Below, one piece after another: positions 1-5,507 of a stretch of DNA of 12,922 bases. The translations under genes and the position numbers were made by a program. This stretch comes from an uncultured cyanobacterium (GTDB taxonomy: Bacteria > Cyanobacteriota > Cyanobacteriia > Cyanobacteriales > Chroococcidiopsidaceae): positions 1 through 12,922 of the forward strand of contig CAMIFA010000149.1 in assembly GCA_946221495.1 (NCBI GenBank). The letters are read 5' to 3'. Position 1 is the stretch's first letter, and each line of letters begins with the position of its first letter. The notes below the pieces were generated by a model. That model was given only the letters and a program-made list of their open reading frames with translations. It had not been told where the DNA came from and did not search any database.

Positions 1-1263
1 CTGGAGGCGCTTAGGTTTTAAAGCATTTGCTGAGAAAAGTGCCTCAAATGCCGCTCGGCGCTCTCGTGGTGACTCTGGCGCGATGTAACCCCATAAGCTT
101 TCCCAATAGAAGAAGGATACCCCGTTAAAATTGTGTGCTGCAACCGCTTGAACTTGTTGCTGAATTTGCTTAACGCTAACAGGATTAATTGATGATCCGG
201 TTAATATTCCTATACCTACTGGAATCTGACGACGCGCAACTTGCAGCGCTGGCTGTTGTAACTCAGCTACAAAAGTTTTTAGATCGTTTCGATATACTTG
301 GCAGATCAACTCTTCAACTAAACCCAGCTTTACCCAAGTCTGCCAATCTTGCAAATAGGCTGCGTAGGCAAAATATTGGGGATTGGGAGATAAAGTTACT
401 AAAAGATCAGCTTCAACAGCTTTGACAGCTTGAAAGACGCGCTGCATAAAAGAGGTAATCTTGTTAGCTCGCCACCGCATCCATTCAGCGTCTAAATGGT
501 TATCGGGCGGGCTTTTACCTTGATGTTCTTGCTGATAAAGCCTAACTGTAAAGGCATCGTAGCCTAAATTAACTGGCATCCCAAAGTGATCATCTAGCTG
601 AATGCCATCTACGTCATATTTAGTAACAACTTCAACGATTAAGTCGAGGATAAATTGCTGTACTTCTGGGTGCAAAGGGTTTAGCCACACCGCCTGACTA
701 GCAATTGGCTGGCGCTCAGAAATGGTATTAAGACTACCTAAATTCTGCTTCCAGTCTTCTTTCACCATCTTGGTACTGTCTCGACGCGATGTTAGCCAGT
801 CTGGGTGGTGCTGTGCTAGTGCAGAATTAGCAGGAGCCATGAAGCCATACTCAAACCAGGGTATAACTCTTAAACCTTGTTTATGCCCTTGAAGAGCGAT
901 CGCCGCTAAGATATCTTGCCCTAACTTGAAAACTTCTAATAACGGTTCTTGAGAGCGTCCAGTCTCGCGTTTTGCTACCTCGCTGGGGTAAAAAGTGTGA
1001 CCCCGATTCCAAACTACCGGGTAAACAGTATTGAAATTAAGTTGCGCTAGCTGATGCAGCGCTCGATTAATTCCCCAAGGGACATACATTACTGCACTGC
1101 CAACATTAGTCAGCCAAACGCCTCTTAAATTAATTGGTGTTGAAATCTTAGGAGTAACATTCTGGGAGGTGGGGATTGAGACTGCGCCAAGGGGAGATAT
1201 TGTCAAGGCGATCGCTAGTCCCAGGCATAGTAAATAAATCAACCAGGGCTTTTTTCTAATCAT
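1..1263 (-). CDS. Secreted GHL10-family glycoside hydrolase-like protein, C-terminus cut by the window edge
   Basis: The frame is open from an ATG at 1263 to the window edge, giving 421 codons with no stop, so the C-terminus is missing. Residues 1-29 look like a Sec signal peptide: a basic MIRKK start, then a long hydrophobic stretch ending near Ala27-Ser29, with no lipobox. The rest reads as the GHL10 (DUF187-like) TIM-barrel family: GVWLTNVGS near 48-56, PVVWNRGHTFYPS near 82-94, IPWFEYGFM near 134-142, WLNPLHPEVQ near 193-202, and DGIQLDDHFGMP at 219-230. The acidic cluster D219/D224/D225 is the likely active-site region by analogy with related barrels. The family is common in cyanobacteria and is thought to act on cell-envelope or extracellular glycans; the substrate is unknown. 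An AAGG eight bases before the ATG is a weak ribosome site. Two HIP1 sites (896, 1208) lie inside. It is divergent from the DUF1997 gene. Confidence 0.85.
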   Translation of the reverse strand, partial: MIRKKPWLIYLLCLGLAIALTISPLGAVSIPTSQNVTPKISTPINLRGVWLTNVGSAVMYVPWGINRALHQLAQLNFNTVYPVVWNRGHTFYPSEVAKRETGRSQEPLLEVFKLGQDILAAIALQGHKQGLRVIPWFEYGFMAPANSALAQHHPDWLTSRRDSTKMVKEDWKQNLGSLNTISERQPIASQAVWLNPLHPEVQQFILDLIVEVVTKYDVDGIQLDDHFGMPVNLGYDAFTVRLYQQEHQGKSPPDNHLDAEWMRWRANKITSFMQRVFQAVKAVEADLLVTLSPNPQYFAYAAYLQDWQTWVKLGLVEELICQVYRNDLKTFVAELQQPALQVARRQIPVGIGILTGSSINPVSVKQIQQQVQAVAAHNFNGVSFFYWESLWGYIAPESPRERRAAFEALFSANALKPKRLQ

Positions 1264-1336
1264 TACAGCCTTGCTAAAAACTTCCTGCTCTTAGCAATAC
1301 CAATTTACTTTTACTTATTCTGTTTTAATCAGCAGA

Positions 1337-1352
1337 TCCCCTTCTTAGGGGA
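1337..1352. repeat. Short GC inverted repeat in the divergent spacer
   Basis: TCCCC and GGGGA arms (5 bp) flank a 6-base loop in an otherwise AT-rich 218-bp spacer between the GHL10 gene and the DUF1997 gene. It could be an operator or a leader hairpin of the minus-strand gene, whose start lies 73 bases away. It is short enough to be chance. Confidence 0.25.
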
Positions 1353-1423
1353 GATTGGTACATTAATACATACTTTTACACTTATAAATAATTTGTTATT
1401 ATTAGCAAGCAATTTCCTAATAA

Positions 1424-1454
1424 TTGCAACAAATTGCTGAAAAAATTATAGAAT
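1424..1454 (+). promoter_or_regulatory. Candidate promoter for the DUF1997 gene
   Basis: TTGCAA at 1424-1429 could be a -35 element. TATAGA at 1447-1452 (spacer 17) or the overlapping TAGAAT at 1449-1454 (spacer 19) could be the -10. Transcription would then begin roughly 20 bases before the ATG at 1482. The match is moderate and the region is AT-rich, so false hits are easy. Confidence 0.3.
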
Positions 1455-1481
1455 AATTAAATTAGGTATTTTTACGCAAGA

Positions 1482-2063
1482 ATGCATACTCGGTTTACTG
1501 CTTCCCAATCGGTTGAAATTGCGGTTCCAAACCAGCCTATTCCTATTCAACATTACTTACGTCAGCCTCAACGCTTGGTAAATGCTCTTGTTGACCACAG
1601 CCGCATTGAGCAAATGGGTGAGGAATATTTTCGGCTGAAGATGCGCCCACTTGTTTTTATGACATTAAGCATTCAACCAACTGTAGACCTGAAAGTATGG
1701 GCAGAACCTAATGGCAGGGTTCATTTGCAGTCTAGAGGATGTGAAATTCGCGGCATCGATTATATCAATCAACGTTTTGCTCTTAACCTCCAAGGTTATT
1801 TAACTCCTTTTCAAGTCAATAACGAAACTTATTTAAAGGGTAAAGCTGATTTAGAAGTGCAGGTAGAGTTGCCACTTCCTTTTTCCCTGACACCTGCGCC
1901 AATTTTAGAGGCGGCGGGTAATGGTTTACTCAAAAGTGTGCTGTTAACAATTAAGCAAAGATTACTGCATCAACTTTTAGCAGATTATCAAAACTGGGTT
2001 AATGATAAAGATGAAGTTGGCTCGGAGCAATTGGTGTTACCTTCTAATAATCCCATAGCCTGA
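1482..2063 (+). CDS. DUF1997 family protein
   Basis: A 193-residue soluble protein with no signal peptide or membrane segment. It resembles the DUF1997 family, found in cyanobacteria and plant plastid lineages, which I recognise from the overall pattern: an N-terminal strand with SVEIAVP, the helix LRQPQRLVNALVDHSRIEQMGEEYFRLKMRPLVFM at about 26-60, a central beta-rich part ending with YLKGKADLEVQVELPLPFSLTPAPILEAAGNGLL (117-150), and a C-terminal helix with LLTIKQRLLHQLLADYQNW. The layout suggests an SRPBCC/START-like helix-grip fold that could hold a hydrophobic ligand, but that is inference and no function is established. The ATG at 1482 has no clear Shine-Dalgarno sequence. The gene is convergent with rnhB, the two stops being 36 bases apart, with no obvious terminator between them. 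Confidence 0.78.
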   Translation: MHTRFTASQSVEIAVPNQPIPIQHYLRQPQRLVNALVDHSRIEQMGEEYFRLKMRPLVFMTLSIQPTVDLKVWAEPNGRVHLQSRGCEIRGIDYINQRFALNLQGYLTPFQVNNETYLKGKADLEVQVELPLPFSLTPAPILEAAGNGLLKSVLLTIKQRLLHQLLADYQNWVNDKDEVGSEQLVLPSNNPIA

Positions 2064-2099
2064 TTTTGACCGTAGCAATTGGGACTTTTACACCAACAC

Positions 2100-2717
2100 T
2101 TAACCTGACAATTGACAAGGACGAAACGTTATTCGATGCAAGCGTGAAGGACCGTATGCTTGCAGCGCTTGTAAATGCTTTTTAGTTCCGTAGCCCTTGT
2201 TATTAGCTAAGTCATAAAGTGGGTATTTAGCAGCTAGGCGAATAATTAAAGCATCACGCCACACTTTAGCAACAATACTAGCAGAGGCAATCACCAGCGA
2301 TCGCTCGTCTCCTTTAACTAACGTATGTTGAGGTAAGGACAAATTTCTGATTACCTGATTGCCATCAACTAGGCACAATTGCGGTTGCACCTTCAGCTTC
2401 AGCACAGCCCGCTTCATTGCCAATAGCGATGCCTCCAAGATATTAATCGAGTCAATTTCAGCAGTAGAAGCAAAGCCAATTTGCCAATCCTTAGCCACTT
2501 TACAAATTTTTTCAGCCAGATCTAACCTGCGGCAGCTAGACAACTGTTTACTGTCTTTGACTTGCGCTAATACGAGTTCTTCAACAGACGGCGGTAAAAT
2601 TACTGCTGCTGCTACTACAGGACCAAACAATGCCCCGCGTCCCACTTCATCTACACCAGCAACAATTGCCTGCTGAGTCCATGCTGAGTCCAAATCTAAG
2701 GTTATATACCCAGTCAT
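2100..2717 (-). CDS. rnhB: Ribonuclease HII
   Basis: RNase HII (205 residues, normal length) cuts the RNA strand of RNA-DNA hybrids and starts removal of ribonucleotides misincorporated into DNA. The active-site set is complete: D23-E24 in AGVDEVGRG, D118 in LVDGN and D137 in KGDERS match the DE-D-D metal ligands of the E. coli enzyme. SASIVAKVWRD (145-155) and GYGTKKHL near the C-terminus are also family signatures. The ATG at 2717 has a good ribosome site, GAGG at 2729-2726, eight bases upstream. It follows rne by 34 bp on the same strand, so the two are probably one transcript; the rne-rnhB order is seen in other cyanobacteria, including Synechocystis. A HIP1 site (2297) lies inside. Confidence 0.95.
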   Translation of the reverse strand: MTGYITLDLDSAWTQQAIVAGVDEVGRGALFGPVVAAAVILPPSVEELVLAQVKDSKQLSSCRRLDLAEKICKVAKDWQIGFASTAEIDSINILEASLLAMKRAVLKLKVQPQLCLVDGNQVIRNLSLPQHTLVKGDERSLVIASASIVAKVWRDALIIRLAAKYPLYDLANNKGYGTKKHLQALQAYGPSRLHRITFRPCQLSG

Positions 2718-2751
2718 AAATTTAACCTCAGTTATTATCGGGGCGTTGCTT

Positions 2752-4890
2752 TTATTCCTCAGTTTTGTTTTCAGCAGCAGAAGGGCGACGGCGACGGCGA
2801 CGATTCACAGCTACGGAGCTATTAGCTTCACTTTCATCCATTGTGGCTGGACTATTAGATTCATTTTCGTAACTTACTACAGAAACTGGAGTCAGCGACT
2901 CCGGGTTAGCCTGTGAGATTATTTCGGGTTGAACGCTGATCTCTGTTGTTGGGTTGGGTATTTCATTCTGACTAAAAGTATCCGACGACGATATATCTGG
3001 AAGTTGCCCAGGTAGTGTCACATTAATAATTACAGAGCGGGAATTCTTGATACTGCGATTCAAGCGTACAAGTGGAGAAACTCCCATCAAGGCGTAAACA
3101 TCTTGTTCTTCCGGTGTCATTTCTACAGAAATAAGCTCCGGCGGTTCTACCGTTTGTTTTACTGGCTCCGGCTTGGTAGGCTTAATTCGCTCTGCTCTAT
3201 CAAGCCAGCCGACTTTGCCTGTAACTGGTAAAGAAGTTTCTTGTTTTGCCGATAGTTCCGATGGTGTAGAAATCCGCCTAGGGGAATCTACTCGGTCTTC
3301 GAGATCAACTTCTTGCTCTCGTTCGCTAATTAAAGCCACCGAGTTAGAAGGCATCTGGATCTCATTCCCGCCACCCTCACCTACCCCAATCCGGCGACGG
3401 CGAGTACGACGATTTTTGTTGACATCTCCCAGTTCTTGGTAGCTAGGATGATTGATTAAATTATAAGCTTGCAGCTCATCGTCAAAGTCGGAATTGAACG
3501 CTTCTCCTTGTCCTTCATAAGTAGTTTCGCGTGGTTCTGGTAGCCTCAGTTTCTCTGGTGTAGTAGATCGAGAAGGAAATGTTATCGTCCGCTCTGGTTC
3601 TGCACTTATTGGCATCACCCGTTCTCTAATGCCGATTTCGCGCTCCCGCTCCGGTTCTCCGGGTAGATGTACTAAATGACCTAGTCCTCCACAAGTGGTG
3701 CAGGGACGACCGAACAATTCGTAAATATTTTGACCTTGGCGCTTGCGCGTTAATTCTACTAAACCTAGCTCAGATAGTTGAGCAATTTGGGGTCTGGCTT
3801 TATCAGCTTTGAGAGCTTTGTTGAAATGTTCTAGCACTTGCAACTGATCTTTGCGCGATTCCATATCGATGAAATCGACAATAATTACACCTGCTAAGTT
3901 ACGTAGCCGCAGTTGCCGCGCAATTTCTGTTGCTGCTTCGCAATTCGTCCATAATACTGTTTCCCTAGCAGTTGCCGAGCGGGTGAACGAGCCGGAGTTA
4001 ACATCAACTACAGTCAAAGCTTCTGTAGGTTCAATGATGACATAGCCGCCGGAAGGCAGTTCGACTCGTGGTTTCAGGGCTTCACGAATTGCGGCATTGA
4101 TGCGGAAGTATTCTAAGATTGAGATGCGATCGCGGTGATGGTCAATTAACAATCCTTGTGGTGCTTGACCGCCACTCCAGTTCACTAGGTACTGTTTAAC
4201 ACGCTTCAACCCTGTGTTGGAATCGACGACAATGCGATTTACGTCTGCTCCGTACATATCCCGCAGTACACGCTGGATAAAATCATCGTCGCGGTTAAGC
4301 AGTGCCGGCGGTCGCGTAGATTGAGCTTCTTGCTGAATCGTTTCCCATTGTTTTTGCAATGCTTCTAAATCTTCGATAATCGCTTCTTCTGGCTTTCCCT
4401 CTGCTTCTGTACGCACCAGCAAACCCATTCCTGCTGGTTTAACTAAAATAGCCAAAGCTCTCAAGCGATTGCGTTCGTTTTCGCTTTTAATCCGCCGTGA
4501 CAAATTTACACCACGTCCAAACGGCATTAGGACTACATATCGACCAGGCATCGTGATGTTACCTGTGAGCCGAGGTCCTTTATTTCCGGTTGGCTCTTTC
4601 ATTACTTGCACCAGAACTTTCTGCTGCGGTGCTAATAATTCCGTAATTGCTCCAGCAGTCCGCTTTAACTTTAAAGGCCCCAGGTCAGTTACATGAATAA
4701 AACCATTACGTTCTGCATCGCCAATATTAACAAACGCTGCATCTATCCCAGGCAATACGTTTTCAACGACACCTAAGTAAATATCGCCTATTTGATGACG
4801 ACCAGTAGCAACAACGAGTTCTTGAATTTGATCTTCGGAAAAAACAGCAGCTATGTGATGCTGCTCGGCAATAATAATTTGTTTCGGCAT
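2752..4890 (-). CDS. rne: Ribonuclease E (Rne/Rng family)
   Basis: The single-strand endoribonuclease that starts mRNA decay and matures rRNA and tRNA precursors, 712 residues. An S1 RNA-binding domain lies at about 36-120. The catalytic core carries metal ligands D296 (VVDVNSG) and D339 (VDFIDM), spaced as D303/D346 of E. coli, and the Zn-link cysteines C397 and C400 (CTTC). The compact N-terminal half ends near 410. A low-complexity tail follows, with an internal arginine patch (494-500), a segment MTPEEQDVYALMGVSP at 591-606 that looks conserved, and a C-terminal hexa-arginine R697-R702 followed by PSA. In Anabaena RNase E the similar nonapeptide RRRRRRSSA recruits polynucleotide phosphorylase, so this tail probably does too. 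The start is supported by GAGGAAA at 4901-4895, four bases before the ATG. A 617-bp spacer precedes it, and rnhB follows. Unlike the long enterobacterial enzyme, this short cyanobacterial form lacks the membrane anchor and large degradosome scaffold. Confidence 0.97.
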   Translation of the reverse strand: MPKQIIIAEQHHIAAVFSEDQIQELVVATGRHQIGDIYLGVVENVLPGIDAAFVNIGDAERNGFIHVTDLGPLKLKRTAGAITELLAPQQKVLVQVMKEPTGNKGPRLTGNITMPGRYVVLMPFGRGVNLSRRIKSENERNRLRALAILVKPAGMGLLVRTEAEGKPEEAIIEDLEALQKQWETIQQEAQSTRPPALLNRDDDFIQRVLRDMYGADVNRIVVDSNTGLKRVKQYLVNWSGGQAPQGLLIDHHRDRISILEYFRINAAIREALKPRVELPSGGYVIIEPTEALTVVDVNSGSFTRSATARETVLWTNCEAATEIARQLRLRNLAGVIIVDFIDMESRKDQLQVLEHFNKALKADKARPQIAQLSELGLVELTRKRQGQNIYELFGRPCTTCGGLGHLVHLPGEPEREREIGIRERVMPISAEPERTITFPSRSTTPEKLRLPEPRETTYEGQGEAFNSDFDDELQAYNLINHPSYQELGDVNKNRRTRRRRIGVGEGGGNEIQMPSNSVALISEREQEVDLEDRVDSPRRISTPSELSAKQETSLPVTGKVGWLDRAERIKPTKPEPVKQTVEPPELISVEMTPEEQDVYALMGVSPLVRLNRSIKNSRSVIINVTLPGQLPDISSSDTFSQNEIPNPTTEISVQPEIISQANPESLTPVSVVSYENESNSPATMDESEANSSVAVNRRRRRRPSAAENKTEE

Positions 4891-5206
4891 TCAATTTCCT
4901 CAAAAATTGGCAGCACTAAAGGCTGTGGGCATCATTCTCTTGCTCCTACAAGCCTGACAGCGAGCTGCTAGTAATAGAAATATACCCTCATCTTCGAGAA
5001 CAACAAGCTATTCACGCTCATAGCCTTGAAGAAGATGATCCAGAACAACTGCATACTGTAAGTAGACTAAAGCAATGATCTGTGATTGAGCTTTAATGCA
5101 GTACCCTGTTTAAATTGGGCAGGAGCAAATTTTCAAGAACAGATACGTTAGAAAAGCCGACTGCGCCTAATATCTGCTTAACTTACCACTCAGAGGAATT
5201 AAAGAG

Positions 5207-5239
5207 GGATTCTCAATCCGCGAGGCTTGTATGCACAAG
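5207..5239 (-). promoter_or_regulatory. Two adjacent short hairpins in the presumed rne leader
   Basis: GGATT/AATCC with a 3-base loop (5207-5219) and CTTGT/ACAAG with a 4-base loop (5226-5239) lie next to each other about 320-350 bases upstream of the rne start. If transcribed with rne they would form two small stems that could shape the leader used for feedback cleavage. Each stem is only 5 bp, so either could be chance; their closeness is what makes them worth noting. Confidence 0.3.
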
Positions 5240-5385
5240 AATTATCGAAAGCGCTCTTCAATTATCTTTGCTTCAGTCCTAATAACTAGGAGAGTGAATT
5301 AGAACACTCAATGCGGCGCTGGAAAAAATTTCTATTGACTCAATTTTAACGCAAGCTTGAGAAAAATCAACCAGATTTCTGAGAG

Positions 5386-5441
5386 TCATTAGTTATTAGT
5401 CCTTGGTCATCAGTCAGTAGTCGTGGGTCATCGGTTACTAG
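5386..5441. repeat. Heptamer (STRR-like) array, eight degenerate units
   Basis: Eight consecutive 7-base units in perfect register, starting TCATTAG, TTATTAG, TCCTTGG, TCATCAG and ending TTACTAG. In the phase GTCATTA this is the reverse complement of the TAATGAC/CAAGGAC units found at 11348-11375, so the same repeat family occurs in both orientations in the window. Such short tandemly repeated heptamers are typical of spacers in filamentous and related cyanobacteria. The units have diverged from one another. Confidence 0.75.
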
Positions 5442-5507
5442 CTGAACCCCACTCTTAGGCGAGGTATCAACTTATTAAATAGTATTAATGACTAATCAAT
5501 TTCTGCT

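Larger units (their letters stand above)
4891..5507 (-). other. 617-bp spacer upstream of rne, probably its promoter and long 5' leader
   Basis: No complete gene is visible here. Both neighbours run on the minus strand, so rne must have its own promoter here or read through from the radical SAM gene. Cyanobacterial rne is known to have a long 5' leader that RNase E itself cleaves, which fits the length. Contents, from rne outward: the rne ribosome site (4895-4901), a plus-strand open stretch of 53 codons without a start (4920-5078), two short hairpins (5207-5239), an eight-unit heptamer array (5386-5441), and a stray TAATGAC heptamer at 5486-5492. I could not place a convincing promoter. Confidence 0.5.

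Noticed and set aside
189..425. Plus-strand open frame of 78 codons
   Set aside because: It lies wholly inside the GHL10-type gene on the opposite strand, whose frame carries the recognisable motifs; no ribosome site or family.
2064..2099. Terminator between the convergent DUF1997 and rnhB genes
   Set aside because: No stem of useful length followed by a T-run is visible in the 36-bp gap.
2359..2676. Plus-strand open frame of 105 codons
   Set aside because: Antisense shadow of rnhB, which has a full set of catalytic residues; the product is low-complexity in Ser, Thr and Ala.
5386..5441. Possible CRISPR array
   Set aside because: The units are 7 bases long and contiguous without spacers; a heptamer repeat explains it.
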